Numbered from the stretch's first letter, positions 40,184-50,249 are shown. The stretch is 64,000 bases of DNA from Nocardioides sp. JS614 (GCF_000015265.1 NC_008699.1:1426001-1490000), one strand, 5' to 3'. Program-made: numbers and translations. The notes: a model not told the origin generated them from the sequence alone.

Positions 40184-41356
40184 ATGAGCTCCGAGTTCCC
40201 TCTCTTCGCCCTCTCCGAGGAGCACCAGGCCGTCCGCGAGGCGGCCCGAGCCGTGTGCGACGCGAAGGTCGCACCGTTCGCCGCCGACGTCGACGAGCAC
40301 GCCCGCTACCCGCGGGAGGCGGCCGAGGCCCTGCTGGCTGCGGACTTCCACGCCCCGCACATCCCGGAGCAGTACGGCGGTGCCGGCGCCGACGCGCTCG
40401 CCACCGTGATCATCATCGAGGAGGTCGCCCGGGCCTGTGCCTCGAGCAGCCTGATCCCGGCGGTGAACAAGCTGGGGTCGCTGCCGATCCAGCTGGCCGG
40501 CTCGGAGGAGCTGAAGGCGAAGTACCTGGGTGCGCTGGCGCGCGGTGAGGGCGGGTTCTCCTACTGCCTCTCCGAGCCGGACGCGGGCTCGGACGCGGTG
40601 GGGATGAAGGCCCGAGCCGTGCGCGACGGGGACACCTGGGTGCTCAACGGCGTGAAGCGCTGGATCACCAACGCGGGCGAGTCGGAGTACTACACGGTGA
40701 TGGCGGTGACGGACCCCGAGAAGCGCTCCCGGGGGATCAGCGCGTTCGTGGTGGAGAAGAGCGACGAGGGCGTCTCCTTCGGTGCCCCGGAGAAGAAGCT
40801 CGGCATCAAGGGCTCTCCGACCCGGGAGGTCTACCTGGACAACGTCCGCATCGGTGCGGACCGGATGATCGGGGCGGAGGGCGGCGGGTTCGAGATCGCG
40901 ATGCGCACCCTGGACCACACCCGGGTCACGATCGCGGCGCAGGCCGTCGGCATCGCCCAGGGGGCGTTGGACTACGCGCTGGGCTACGCCCAGGAGCGCA
41001 AGCAGTTCGGGAAGCCGATCAGCGACTTCCAGGGCCTGCAGTTCCTGCTGGCCGACATGGGGATGAAGGTCGAGGCCGCGCGCCAGCTGACCTACGCGGC
41101 GGCCGGGAAGTCCGAGCGGGGCGACAGCGACCTGACGTTCTTCGGGGCTGCGGCGAAGTGCTTCGCCTCCGACGTCGCCATGGAGGTCACCACCAACGCC
41201 GTCCAGGTCCTCGGCGGGTACGGCTACACCCGGGACTACCCGGTCGAGCGGATGATGCGGGACGCGAAGATCACCCAGATCTACGAGGGCACCAACCAGG
41301 TGCAGCGGATCGTGATGGCCCGCCAGCTCCTCGCCGGCGTCCAGTCCCAGCTCTGA
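40184..41356 (+). CDS. Acyl-CoA dehydrogenase
   Basis: The 390-residue flavoenzyme oxidises acyl-CoA to enoyl-CoA. The family signatures are [19 protein letters not shown] and WITNAG (FAD and substrate), [40 protein letters not shown] and [20 protein letters not shown]. The catalytic base is the Glu in [13 protein letters not shown] near 367. TAGAGT (40171-40176) is 7 nt before ATG 40184, consistent with a leaderless transcript. The chain-length preference cannot be told; the sequence resembles short- or branched-chain enzymes. Confidence 0.95.
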   Translation: MSSEFPLFALSEEHQAVREAARAVCDAKVAPFAADVDEHARYPREAAEALLAADFHAPHIPEQYGGAGADALATVIIIEEVARACASSSLIPAVNKLGSLPIQLAGSEELKAKYLGALARGEGGFSYCLSEPDAGSDAVGMKARAVRDGDTWVLNGVKRWITNAGESEYYTVMAVTDPEKRSRGISAFVVEKSDEGVSFGAPEKKLGIKGSPTREVYLDNVRIGADRMIGAEGGGFEIAMRTLDHTRVTIAAQAVGIAQGALDYALGYAQERKQFGKPISDFQGLQFLLADMGMKVEAARQLTYAAAGKSERGDSDLTFFGAAAKCFASDVAMEVTTNAVQVLGGYGYTRDYPVERMMRDAKITQIYEGTNQVQRIVMARQLLAGVQSQL

Positions 41357-41454
41357 CCTTCCGCCCGCCGGTGGACCAGCGCGGCGACCCGGTCGCGCAT
41401 CCGCGGCGCCGTGGCCGGGTACCTCCTCGGAAGTCGGATCGAGGAGGTCAGGAC

Positions 41455-41781
41455 ATGCCCCAGCAGCAGTGGAGCGAGAAGCGCGAGCGGCAGTACGACC
41501 ACATCAAGGAGGGCCTCGAGGAGCGTGGCCGTCCGGAGGACGAGGCCGAGGAGATAGCCGCGCGCACGGTGAACAAGGAGCGGGCCCGCAGCGGCGAGGC
41601 ACGCCAGCGCAGCCGGACCTCGACCGAGGACATCTCGTCCTCCCGTCGTGGCGGCCTACGCTCGCACTCCGGGTCCGGTGGGCGCACCCGTGACCAGCTC
41701 TACGAGGAGGCCCGCCGCAAGAACGTCAAGGGCCGCTCGTCGATGAACAAGGCCGAGCTGGAGCGGGCCGTCGGCCGATGA
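41455..41781 (+). CDS. Rho N-terminal-like domain small protein
   Basis: The 108-residue, charged, Arg/Glu-rich protein ends with a Rho_N/SAP-like motif, DQLYEEARRKNVKGRSSMNK, then AELERAVG, a short helix-turn that binds nucleic acid. Similar small proteins in actinobacteria are annotated as plasmid stabilisation or Rho termination factor-like; the role is unknown. GAGGAGG lies 6 nt before ATG 41455. Only 3 bases separate its stop from the convergent kinase gene. Confidence 0.7.
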   Translation: MPQQQWSEKRERQYDHIKEGLEERGRPEDEAEEIAARTVNKERARSGEARQRSRTSTEDISSSRRGGLRSHSGSGGRTRDQLYEEARRKNVKGRSSMNKAELERAVGR

Positions 41782-41784
41782 GCG

Positions 41785-44718
41785 TCAGCCCTCGGCGGAC
41801 ACCTCGGCGCTGCCCGCCGTCGAGGGGGAGCGCAGCCAGTGCGCGAGGACGGTCTCGAGCGACCCACTGGTCACCGGCTTGGTGATGTAGTCGTCCATGC
41901 CGGCGGCCAGGCAGCGCTCGCGGTCGCCCGCGACCGCGGAGGCGGTCATCGCGATGATCGGCAGGCCGCGGCCGCCCAGCTCCAGGCGGCGGATCTCGGC
42001 GGTCGCCTGGTAGCCGTCCATCACGGGCATCAGGCAGTCCATGAGCACCGCGTCGAAGGACTGCGTGCGCAGCGCCTCCAGGGCGGCGAGCCCGTCGGCG
42101 GCGACCTCGACCTGGTAGCCGAGGTGCTCGAGGATGCCGATCGCCACGAGTTGGTTGATCTCGCTGTCCTCGACGACGAGGAGGCGGGCTCCTCGTGGCT
42201 CGGGGGCGGGCTCCGGTGCCGGCGTGCCGCTTGGGCCGTTCGGGAGGTCGGCGATCGCCTCGACCAGCGCGTGCGGACGCACCGGCTTGACGAGGCGGGC
42301 CGCCAGGCCCGCCGGGAGCGACGCGGTCGGCAGCACGTCCGTGTCCGACGTGAGCAGGATGGTCGCCGTACCGGCCAGCTCCGGGGCGTCCTCGATCATG
42401 GCGGCGAGGTCGAGGCCGTTGATCCCGGGCATCGACAGGTCCAGGAGCGCGAGGCGGTACGGCGCACCCGCGGCCGCCGCCTGGTGCAGCCGGACCAGTG
42501 CCTCGTCGCCCGAAGACGCCAGGTCCACCTCGACTCCCCAACGCGTCAGCTGCTCGACCAGCGCCGTGCGGCTGCTCTCGCTGTCGTCGACGACCAGTGC
42601 GGACTGCCCCCGCCAGGCGTCGGCCAGGGCCAGGTGGGCCTGCGGTTGGCCGGCGCGCACGGGCAGCGGGACGACGACCCAGAACCGGCTCCCGGGACCT
42701 GACCGTGGCTCGACGCCGATCGCACCGCCCATGGCGGTGACGAGCTGGCGGCTGATCGCCAGCCCCAGCCCGGTGCCGCCGAAGCGCCGCGTGGTGGTGG
42801 AGTCCGCCTGGGTGAACGCATCGAACAGGTGCTCCCGCTGGGCGGGGTCGATGCCGATGCCGGTGTCGGCGACCTCGAACCGCACGCTCGCCACGTCCGC
42901 GACCGGTGCCCGCTCGAGCTGCGCCGAGAGGACGACCTCGCCGGTCCGGGTGAACTTGATCGCGTTCGAGGTGAGGTTGAGCAGTACCTGGCGCAGGCGG
43001 ACCGCGTCGCCACGGAGCCCGGGCGGCACCTCGGGCGAGCAGCGTACGACGAGCGCGAGCCCCTTCTCCTGGGCCGGGCCCGCGACCATCCGGGCGGTCT
43101 CGTCGAGCAACCGGGCGACGTCGAGGTCGACCTCCTCCAGCTCCAGCCGGCCGGCCTCGATCTTGGAGAAGTCGAGGATGTCGTTGATGACCTGGAGCAG
43201 CGCCTCGCCGGCCACCCGGATGCCCTCGGCGTACCGGCCCTGCTGGCCGTCCAGGCGGGTCGTCAGCATCAGCTCGGTCAGCCCGAGGACCCCGTTCAGC
43301 GGCGTCCGGATCTCGTGGCTCATGGTGGCGAGGAAGGTCGACTTCGCGCGCGAGCCGGCCAGCGCGGCGTCTCGCGCTCGGCCCAGTTCCAGCTCCATCT
43401 CCTTGCGCTCGGTCGAGTCCGACAGCGAGATCACGATCCCGCGGACGGCGGGATCATGGAGGAGATTGACGAACCGGGCGAGGATCCAGCGCGGCTTCTC
43501 GTGCTCCGGCACGAGCAGGAACTCCTCCTGCACGATGGCGTCGGGTGCCGCCACGGTGCGCGCCAGCGCGTCCTCGAGCCCGTCGTGCAGCCGCAGCCCG
43601 GCGGCCTCGGCCCAGGCGGGCAGCCCGCGCCGTGGCGACGGGCCGAGGTACTCCTGGACGCCGCTGGACGAGAACACGATGTCGAGCCGCTCGTCGACGA
43701 CGAGGATGGCGTCGACCGAGTTGTCCGCGAGTGCCTGGAGGTACTCGTGGCTGCGCGCCAGCTCGGCGTGGGCGGCGTCCTCGGACGCCAGGAGCCGGCC
43801 GACGCGGAGCAGGGTGATCAGGAGCAGGACGCCCATCCCGAGGTAGGGGACGTAGAGGGCGCGCTGGTCGTGGTGGGTGACCAGGTGAGCCACGGGGGGC
43901 ACGGCGGCCGGGAGGATGGCGAGCAGCATCCGCGCGGTGTGCCGGCGCCGCACGGCGGGCCGCCCGACCCGAGCCATGCTCGCGGCGGCGGCATCGCGCG
44001 GCAGGGCGGCGGCCGCGAGGAGCAGCATGCCGAGCAGCCAGCCGGTGTCCAGGCGGTCGGGGGCTCCGCCCGCCACGATCGCGAGGCTGGTCAGCAGCCA
44101 CGTGCCCGTGGCGCCCGTGAGCAGCCAGCCGGTCGCCGAGCGGCCACGACGTACGACGACGGCGCGGGCCGCGAAGGCGAGCAGGGTGAGGTCCGCGACC
44201 GGCGTCGAGACCTGGAGGGCGCCTTCGGCGACACTCAGTCCGGTGGCCTCGAACGCTGCGGTGGTGGACGCCGTCCACACGAGCAGTACCGCCACGGTCA
44301 CGATGGTCGCCGCCTCGAGGAGGGCGTCGACGCGCACCAGGCGTCTCCGGCTCCCCGGGGGAGTGAGGACCTGGAGCAACGCGGCCCCGAGGAACAGGTA
44401 GCCGATGAAGTAGGCGACCGCGGCCGACCATTCGCCGACGCCGAGCCCGGCCCAGCCCGCGACGCACCGCTCCAGCACGTCCCCTGTCACGGACACGCTG
44501 ACGGCCGTCGCCACCAGCAGCGGGACGCCCCGGCCCGCCGGGTGGCGGAGCACGCCCACCCAGGCGATCGCGACGGCGACGAGGACGCCGGCCAGGTAGG
44601 TCAGGTCACCCGTGCGGCCCGAGGGGGTGACCAGGTGGAGGCCGACGACGCCGACGACGGCACACGCCACCCCGGCCACGGCCGGCCGGGGCGTCGTCCT
44701 GTCGTCCGGCGCGTCCAT
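41785..44718 (-). CDS. Hybrid sensor histidine kinase with two receiver domains
   Basis: The 977-residue protein has an N-terminal membrane domain of about 8-9 helices (to about 310), a PAS domain (SVDAILVVDERLDIVFSSSG), HisKA with the phosphorylated His at about 467 (SHEIRTPLNGVLGLTELML), and HATPase_c (NLTSNAIKFTRTGEV, DTGIGID, GGTGLGLAISRQL). Two receiver domains follow: Asp in LALLDLSMPGINGLD, and in AVLMDCLMPVMDGYQ. There is no HPt domain, so a separate phosphotransfer protein or output is expected elsewhere. The putative sensor domain is membrane-embedded, like MASE-type sensors. GGAGG lies before the ATG. Confidence 0.93.
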   Translation of the reverse strand: MDAPDDRTTPRPAVAGVACAVVGVVGLHLVTPSGRTGDLTYLAGVLVAVAIAWVGVLRHPAGRGVPLLVATAVSVSVTGDVLERCVAGWAGLGVGEWSAAVAYFIGYLFLGAALLQVLTPPGSRRRLVRVDALLEAATIVTVAVLLVWTASTTAAFEATGLSVAEGALQVSTPVADLTLLAFAARAVVVRRGRSATGWLLTGATGTWLLTSLAIVAGGAPDRLDTGWLLGMLLLAAAALPRDAAAASMARVGRPAVRRRHTARMLLAILPAAVPPVAHLVTHHDQRALYVPYLGMGVLLLITLLRVGRLLASEDAAHAELARSHEYLQALADNSVDAILVVDERLDIVFSSSGVQEYLGPSPRRGLPAWAEAAGLRLHDGLEDALARTVAAPDAIVQEEFLLVPEHEKPRWILARFVNLLHDPAVRGIVISLSDSTERKEMELELGRARDAALAGSRAKSTFLATMSHEIRTPLNGVLGLTELMLTTRLDGQQGRYAEGIRVAGEALLQVINDILDFSKIEAGRLELEEVDLDVARLLDETARMVAGPAQEKGLALVVRCSPEVPPGLRGDAVRLRQVLLNLTSNAIKFTRTGEVVLSAQLERAPVADVASVRFEVADTGIGIDPAQREHLFDAFTQADSTTTRRFGGTGLGLAISRQLVTAMGGAIGVEPRSGPGSRFWVVVPLPVRAGQPQAHLALADAWRGQSALVVDDSESSRTALVEQLTRWGVEVDLASSGDEALVRLHQAAAAGAPYRLALLDLSMPGINGLDLAAMIEDAPELAGTATILLTSDTDVLPTASLPAGLAARLVKPVRPHALVEAIADLPNGPSGTPAPEPAPEPRGARLLVVEDSEINQLVAIGILEHLGYQVEVAADGLAALEALRTQSFDAVLMDCLMPVMDGYQATAEIRRLELGGRGLPIIAMTASAVAGDRERCLAAGMDDYITKPVTSGSLETVLAHWLRSPSTAGSAEVSAEG

Positions 44719-44959
44719 CGTCCTCCGGTTCTATCGGGTGAGGTCAGGTCGGTCGAGGCCGCCTCGCCGCACGCCGGAACGACCGCGCACGGTGTCGGCC
44801 GTACCTCAACCTTCGGCCGGAGAGCGGCAGACCTGATGCCAACTCCGCGAGCGCTGTGCGCGGTCCCCCGTAAGGGTGGTGTGCCGTCTGGGGCGCGCTG
44901 CGAGGATCGAGTCGGCGGGCGCCTCGCGCGCCCGCCGCCAATCGCCCAGGAGGTGCGAG

Positions 44960-45742
44960 ATGGAGCACCGACGAGAGGCCACCGCCCGGCTCTTCGACGA
45001 GTTGGAGAACGCGTCCGACGACGAGCGCCGCCGTATTCGCGACGAGATCGTCCGGCTCAACATGGGCGTCGCCAGCGACTGCGCCCGTCGCTACCGGCAG
45101 CGCGGCATCGCCACCGAGGACCTGGACCAGGTGGCCTACCTGGGGTTGGTCAAGGCGGTCCGCGGCTTCGAGCCGGGCCGCGGCCACGACTTCTTGTCCT
45201 TCGCGGTGCCGACGATCCGTGGCGAGGTGCGCCGGCACTTCCGCGATCTCGGCTGGGCGCTGCGGCCGCCCCGATCGATCCAGGAGCTCCAGTCGCGCAT
45301 TCACGCTGCCGAGGGCGACCTGTCCCAGGAGCTGGGTCGCTCGCCGCGGCCGAGCGACCTCGCCCGCCACCTCGGGGTCGACCTGGAGCAGGTGCTCGAC
45401 GCGCTGGGCGCGACCGGCTGCTTCGCCCCGGCCTCACTCGACGTGGTCGGCGCCGACGGTGACGACTCCCTGGGCGACCGGCTCGGCACGGCGGATCCGG
45501 CGTTCGACCAGGCCGAGGCACGGATCACGCTGGCGGCGGTGCTGCGCGGACTGACGCCGAGGGAGCGTCGGATCCTCGAGCTGCGGTTCTTCGGCAACCA
45601 CACCCAGGCCGAGATCGGCGCCGACATCGGCGTCACCCAGATGCAGGTCTCCCGGCTGCTGAACCGGATCCTGGCCCGCCTGCGGGAGCGGATGCTCGCC
45701 GCCTCCGACGAGGCGCCGGTGTCCTCGGGCCCGGCGGCTTAG
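44960..45742 (+). CDS. SigB/SigF-type RNA polymerase sigma factor
   Basis: The 260-residue sigma factor belongs to the general stress and sporulation group (group 3). Region 2 is in LDQVAYLGLVKAVRGFEPGR, then DFLSFAVPTIRGEVRRHFRD; region 3 follows; region 4 is in LRGLTPRERRILELRFFGNH, then TQAEIGADIGVTQMQVSRLL. CCAGGAGG lies 6-8 nt before ATG 44960. An anti-sigma factor is not adjacent. The gene diverges from the hybrid kinase and converges with the enoyl-CoA hydratase gene, their stop codons interlocking in the bases ttag. Confidence 0.92.
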   Translation: MEHRREATARLFDELENASDDERRRIRDEIVRLNMGVASDCARRYRQRGIATEDLDQVAYLGLVKAVRGFEPGRGHDFLSFAVPTIRGEVRRHFRDLGWALRPPRSIQELQSRIHAAEGDLSQELGRSPRPSDLARHLGVDLEQVLDALGATGCFAPASLDVVGADGDDSLGDRLGTADPAFDQAEARITLAAVLRGLTPRERRILELRFFGNHTQAEIGADIGVTQMQVSRLLNRILARLRERMLAASDEAPVSSGPAA

Positions 45743-46605
45743 GAGATCGGCGGCAGCTCCGAGGCGCGACCGGTGAAGGTGGGCGCCCGCTTCTCCAGGA
45801 ACGCGGCGACGCCCTCCTTCCCGTCACCGATCGAGGCCCAGTACATGGCCAGGGAGTCCGACAGGTGCGCCTCGAGGGGGTCGGCGACCGCGCTGTTGCG
45901 ATAGAGCAGCCGCTTCGCCAGGCCCAGCGCCATGGGGGACCGACCGACCACGAAGGAACGGGCGAGGTCGTGCGCCGCGGCGAGCAGCTCGTCCGGCTCG
46001 TGCACGCTGCGCACCAGGCGGCCGGCGAGCGCGGCGTCGGCGGTGAGGATGTCCGCCGAGTAGACCCACTCGAGTGCCTGCTGGATGCCCACGATCCGCG
46101 GCAGGAACCAGGTCGACGCCGCCTCCGGGACGATGCCGAGCCGCCCGAAGACAAAGCCGATCCGGGCCCTCGTCGACGCCAGCCGCAGGTCCATCGCCAG
46201 CGTCATCGTGGCGCCGATGCCGACCGCCGGGCCGTTGATCGCCGCGATCACCGGCTTCGGCAGGGCGTGGATCGCGAGCGTGACGCGGCCGCCGGTGTCG
46301 CGCACCCCGTCGTGGTACGGCGGCTCGTCGTACGACGCCCGGAACTCCTCGGGCGTCGGGCGCAGCGACTCGTCGAGCCCGAACACGTTGCCCTCGACCG
46401 CCAGGTCCATCCCGGCGCAGAACGCGCGGCCGGCGCCGGTGACCACGACCGCGCGCACGTCGTCGGACCAGGCGTCGCCGCGGAAGACCGACTCGAGCTC
46501 GCGCGCCATGGTCACGTCGAAGGCGTTGAGCTGGTCGGGCCGGTTCAAGGTGAGTGTGGCGATCCCGTCCGTGTCGACGGACCAGTCGAGGGTCTGGTAG
46601 CTCAT
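45739..46605 (-). CDS. Enoyl-CoA hydratase/isomerase family protein
   Basis: The 288-residue crotonase-fold enzyme has the oxyanion-hole segments AFCAGMDLAVEG and AINGPAVGIGATMTLAMDLR, and a Glu in LGIVPEAASTWFLPRIVG as the catalytic base. Crotonase enzymes hydrate enoyl-CoA or catalyse related reactions; the exact substrate is not clear. ATG 46605 overlaps the stop of the LCP gene upstream (ATGA), so they are cotranscribed on the minus strand. Confidence 0.9.
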   Translation of the reverse strand: MSYQTLDWSVDTDGIATLTLNRPDQLNAFDVTMARELESVFRGDAWSDDVRAVVVTGAGRAFCAGMDLAVEGNVFGLDESLRPTPEEFRASYDEPPYHDGVRDTGGRVTLAIHALPKPVIAAINGPAVGIGATMTLAMDLRLASTRARIGFVFGRLGIVPEAASTWFLPRIVGIQQALEWVYSADILTADAALAGRLVRSVHEPDELLAAAHDLARSFVVGRSPMALGLAKRLLYRNSAVADPLEAHLSDSLAMYWASIGDGKEGVAAFLEKRAPTFTGRASELPPIS

Positions 46606-47816
46606 CCGGTCACGCTCTTCGGGAGTCCGGTGGGCGTGCACAGGCTCGCCGGGATGGCGTCGGTCCTGTCCTCGATGATGTAGCGGAACATCTGCTGGGA
46701 GCGCTCGGCGTCCCAGTGCACCGCGAGGTCGGCGATCGGCACCACGCAGCTGAGCCCGTTCTCGCCGTTGACGTGCGTCATCGACGAGGCCCACATGGCT
46801 GCCCGCACGGGGCTGGTGCCCTCGCCGAAGGCGAAGAAGTCGGGGACGGCGTTGGACAGCCGCCAGTAGCGGACCGGGTTGAGCACCGTCCACGGCGACA
46901 CCACCTCGTCGCCGACCGCCGCGACGACCTCGCGCTGCCGCTTGACCCGGTCGATGTCGCCGATGTTGGAGGTGTGCCGGGACCGGGCGTAGCCGAGGGC
47001 CGTGGTGCCGTCGGCCTCCTGGCAGCCCTTCTTCACGTCCAGGTTCGCCAGCTTGTCCACCATGTCCTGCTTCGGGCAGATCGTGATGCCGCCGACGGCG
47101 TCCACGACGCCTGCGAGCCCGCCGAGCCCGATCTCCACGTAGTCGTCGACCCGGATCCCGGTGTTCTGCTCGATGGTCTTCACCAGCAGCTTGGGACCGC
47201 CGTACGCGTAGGCCGCGTTGATCTTCGTGGTGCCGTGCCCCGGGATCTCCACGAGCGAGTCGCGAGGGATGGACATCAGCAGGTTGGGGCCGTCGCCGGT
47301 GTGCAGCAACATGATCGTGTCGGTGCGCTGTCCCGCCGCGTTGCCGGTGCCGAGCTGCTTGCGCTCCTCGGGACTCAGGCCGGCCCGCGAGTCGCTGCCG
47401 ACCAGCAGGTACGTCGTGCCGGGCTGGTCGCCGGGTCGGTCCCCGGAGGGCTCGAAGTCGACCTTGTCGACCTTGCTCCAGGCCCAGAGCGGCACGGCGA
47501 CCAGGTAGACCACCCACAGCACGAGCAGGGCCACGACGATCCGCAGCCAGAACCCCGGCCCCCGGCGCCGGCCGCGGGGTCGGCCGCCGGGAGGCGGACC
47601 GGTGGGCGGGCCGGTGGGCGGCGTGGGGCGGCCGGGCTGCGTCGCCGGCCGGCCCGGTGCGGGCGGCCGGGTCTCGCCGGGTCGCGGGACCGTGGGCAGC
47701 ACCCGGGTCTCGTCGGGTCGCGGCTCGCGGCCCGGGTCCTCGGAGCCGCCGTACAGCCAGTGGAAGTCGGGAGACCCGTCCCCGGGCTCGCCGTCCCCCC
47801 GGGGGCGATCAGTCAT
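46602..47816 (-). CDS. LytR-CpsA-Psr (LCP) family transferase
   Basis: The 404-residue protein has a long cytoplasmic Pro/Arg/Gly-rich N-terminus (about 1-88), one membrane helix (LRIVVALLVLWVVYLVAVPL) and an extracytoplasmic LCP domain. The catalytic elements are LLVGSDSR, GQRTDTIMLLH, MSIPRDSLVEIPGHG, and the arginine-rich segment GYARSRHTSNIGDIDRVKRQ. LCP enzymes attach undecaprenyl-linked glycopolymers to peptidoglycan. ATG 47816 has TAGCGT 6 nt upstream on the minus strand (47823-47828). Confidence 0.93.
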   Translation of the reverse strand: MTDRPRGDGEPGDGSPDFHWLYGGSEDPGREPRPDETRVLPTVPRPGETRPPAPGRPATQPGRPTPPTGPPTGPPPGGRPRGRRRGPGFWLRIVVALLVLWVVYLVAVPLWAWSKVDKVDFEPSGDRPGDQPGTTYLLVGSDSRAGLSPEERKQLGTGNAAGQRTDTIMLLHTGDGPNLLMSIPRDSLVEIPGHGTTKINAAYAYGGPKLLVKTIEQNTGIRVDDYVEIGLGGLAGVVDAVGGITICPKQDMVDKLANLDVKKGCQEADGTTALGYARSRHTSNIGDIDRVKRQREVVAAVGDEVVSPWTVLNPVRYWRLSNAVPDFFAFGEGTSPVRAAMWASSMTHVNGENGLSCVVPIADLAVHWDAERSQQMFRYIIEDRTDAIPASLCTPTGLPKSVTG

Positions 47817-47825
47817 GCCCCGACG

Positions 47826-49202
47826 CTACCGTGCGGTCAGCTCCGACCAGGACTCCGCAATGCCGTCGGCCAGGACCTGGAGATCCGGCATCGACTCGTG
47901 GTCGCCGGTCAGCCCGAAGGTCAGGGCGTCCTGGTAGGACAGCATCGCCACGCCGACCCGGAGGTGGTCGGCGATCGGCACCCACGGCACGATGGAGCAC
48001 ACGGGTCGGCCCAGGCAGTACAGCGGCACCGGGGGACCGGGTACGTTCGTGGTCACGGTCGTCACCTGGTGCTGCGGGAACCGCCAGGCGGTCCGCAGGC
48101 CCCACGACACGAGCGGGAACGGGCCCAGCCCGGCCGTCGAGGTGACACCCACGCCGGCCTCTGGCTGGTGGCGGGCGCGCAGGCGGCGCAGCCGCCGGTG
48201 CACGGCGTGCACCCGCTCGACGGGGTCGGCGACGTCGACCGGCAGGTAGGGGAGCAGCAGCGACACCTGGTTGTCCGTCGTCGCCTCGTCGCCCTTCGCG
48301 CGCGTCGAGACCGGGACCAGCGAGCGGACCGTCCGGGCGTCGGGGCTCTCGCCCCTGCCGAGCAGCAGCTGACGGAACCCGCCGGCGATCGCCGCGAGCG
48401 CGACGTCGTTGACGCTCGCGCCGCAGCGCCGGCGTACGTCGGCGACCTCGGACAGGTGCACCTCGACCCACGCGAACCGCCGGTCGGCGCCGATCGGGCC
48501 GAGGAGGGAGGACGGGTACACGGGCCGGGCCGCGCCGCTCAGGTCGAGCAGCCCCCGGGCGGCGTGCGCGACGGCGTTGGCCGAGCGGACCGGGGTGCGG
48601 GAGAGCCGGCTCAGCGCGGTCGCCACCCGGGCCGGGTAGCCGACCAGCTCGCCGAGGCCACGGGCCGCGAAGGCGGCCGGCGTGTCCGCGCGGCCATGCG
48701 GGTCTGGTGCCGGCACCAGCGGAGCGGCGTTCGGGGCCAGGTCGAGGAAGAGCCGGTAGAGATCGATCCCCGAGACCCCGTCGGCGAGGCAGTGGTGGAC
48801 CCGGGAGAGCACCGCCCACTTCCCGTCGGCGAGCCCCTCGATCAGCCACGACTCCCAGAGCGGGCGGGACCGGTCCATGCGGGCCGACATCAGCGCGGCC
48901 ACGACCCCGGCGACCTCGCCCGGCCCGCCGGGGCTGGGCACGGCGGCGCGCATCACGTGGTTGCGCAGGTCGAAGGCCTCGTCCGCGACCCACGCCGGTG
49001 CGGCCAGGTCGAACGGCACCCGCCGCAGGCGCTGCCGGTACCGGGGGACGAGGGGGAGCCGTGCGTCGACCAGCGCCAGGAACTCGTCGTACCGGGGCGC
49101 CGGGCCGCCGAGGACCGCCAGCGACCCGATGGCGAGCGAGACCGCCGGGTCGACGTCCTCGACCTCGAGGAACGCATCGGCGAGCGGTGTGAGTCGGTCC
49201 AC
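47826..49202 (-). CDS. Wax ester synthase/diacylglycerol acyltransferase (WS/DGAT)
   Basis: The 458-residue bifunctional acyltransferase makes triacylglycerol or wax esters for storage. The catalytic HHxxxDG motif is HHCLADG at about 136. The second conserved motif region is ASVNDVALAAIAGGFRQLL, and the N-terminal segment SPxDAxFLxxE appears as RLTPLADAFLEVED. GTG 49202 has AAGGAG 8 nt upstream. Its end lies 9 nt before the LCP gene, which has its own leaderless start. Confidence 0.93.
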   Translation of the reverse strand: MDRLTPLADAFLEVEDVDPAVSLAIGSLAVLGGPAPRYDEFLALVDARLPLVPRYRQRLRRVPFDLAAPAWVADEAFDLRNHVMRAAVPSPGGPGEVAGVVAALMSARMDRSRPLWESWLIEGLADGKWAVLSRVHHCLADGVSGIDLYRLFLDLAPNAAPLVPAPDPHGRADTPAAFAARGLGELVGYPARVATALSRLSRTPVRSANAVAHAARGLLDLSGAARPVYPSSLLGPIGADRRFAWVEVHLSEVADVRRRCGASVNDVALAAIAGGFRQLLLGRGESPDARTVRSLVPVSTRAKGDEATTDNQVSLLLPYLPVDVADPVERVHAVHRRLRRLRARHQPEAGVGVTSTAGLGPFPLVSWGLRTAWRFPQHQVTTVTTNVPGPPVPLYCLGRPVCSIVPWVPIADHLRVGVAMLSYQDALTFGLTGDHESMPDLQVLADGIAESWSELTAR

Positions 49203-49420
49203 CGGGGACTCCTTCCGCGACCAGTGTCGACGCGGTGCCGCCCCGGGCGCCCGGGCCGACCGACCCTCGCCGAGGCGGCGCGGATCCTGAGGGTCCCGGG
49301 CCCAAAGCCCCTACGGCCGCACGCACGCCGGGGCGATGGTGGGACCAGGAGGCTGCTGAACGGCTGCGCGGCGCGCAGCAGAGCGTCTCGTCGGCAGGCT
49401 CCCCAGGGAGAGGAGGAGCC

Positions 49421-49618
49421 GTGAGCGAGCAGGAGCAGGCACTCGCTGAGCAGGAGGCCCGCACGACCGCAGCCCGGTCATCAGCCGGTGCGGAGCGGGC
49501 CCGGCTGTGGGCCGGCATGAACCGCTACTTGGCCGCCGAGGCGGCACATGCCCACCGCGCGAACGACGAGTCCGGGAAGTCCGGGGAGTCGACTTCCCGA
49601 CGCCGCGCGTCCGAGTGA
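49421..49618 (+). CDS. Small hypothetical protein
   Basis: The 65-residue protein is Glu/Ala/Arg-rich with a predicted helix (LWAGMNRYLAAEAAHAHRAN) and a Ser/Arg-rich tail, and no signal or membrane segment. A strong AGAGGAGGAG ribosome-binding site precedes GTG 49421; the open frame continues upstream to 49235 but has no other credible start. It diverges from the WS/DGAT gene. I do not recognise a family. Confidence 0.6.
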   Translation: MSEQEQALAEQEARTTAARSSAGAERARLWAGMNRYLAAEAAHAHRANDESGKSGESTSRRRASE

Positions 49619-49701
49619 TCGTCGAGCCGGTCGGGGGGCGGCGGCCCTCACGTGGCCGCTGACGCGTGGGGACGCGGTACGGCGGCGGTAGCGTGCCGGA
49701 C

Positions 49702-50220
49702 ATGGCACCGGATCCGGACCTGCACGGCCTGCCGCCGTCCTACGCGCGCGTCTCGCTGGCGATCGTCACCTCCAGCGCGGAGGCGAACCTGCTCGGCAAC
49801 ATCCACGGCGGCGAGATCGCGAAGCTGGCCGACTCGACCGCGGGCGCCGTCGCGGCACGGCACAGCGGAGGGCCCGCGGTCACCGCGGTCATGGACGAGA
49901 TGGCGTTCCTGGAGCCGGTGCACGTGGGCGACATCGTCCGCACCCTGGCCCAGGTCAACTGGGCCGGGCGGTCCTCGATGGAGATCGGCGTGCGGGTCGA
50001 GACCCAGCCGTGGAACGACCCCTCGACGACGTCGCTGCACGTGGCGTCGGCGTACTTCGTGTTCGTCGCCATCGACGGCGCCGGGCGGGCGCGCCGGGTG
50101 CCGGGACTGGTGCCTGAGACGCCCGACGAGGTCCGCCGGATGCGGGAGGCCGAGATCCGACGGGCGAACCGGCTCGCGCGACGTGAGCAGATCGAGGCCG
50201 GGCGCCTTCCCGGCGGCTGA
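49702..50220 (+). CDS. Hotdog-fold acyl-CoA thioesterase
   Basis: The 172-residue hotdog protein resembles cytosolic long-chain acyl-CoA thioesterases (BACH/YciA-like): EANLLGNIHGGEIAKLADST with the conserved N..G-E-I-hinge, AVTAVMDEMAFLEPVHVGD-type beta strand, and MEIGVRVETQPWNDPSTTSL. It probably hydrolyses acyl-CoA in lipid metabolism, in keeping with the nearby WS/DGAT. ATG 49702 has TAGCGT (49689-49694) 7 nt upstream. Confidence 0.85.
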   Translation: MAPDPDLHGLPPSYARVSLAIVTSSAEANLLGNIHGGEIAKLADSTAGAVAARHSGGPAVTAVMDEMAFLEPVHVGDIVRTLAQVNWAGRSSMEIGVRVETQPWNDPSTTSLHVASAYFVFVAIDGAGRARRVPGLVPETPDEVRRMREAEIRRANRLARREQIEAGRLPGG

Positions 50221-50249
50221 TCGACTTCCCTCGGCGCGTCGCGCCGGGA

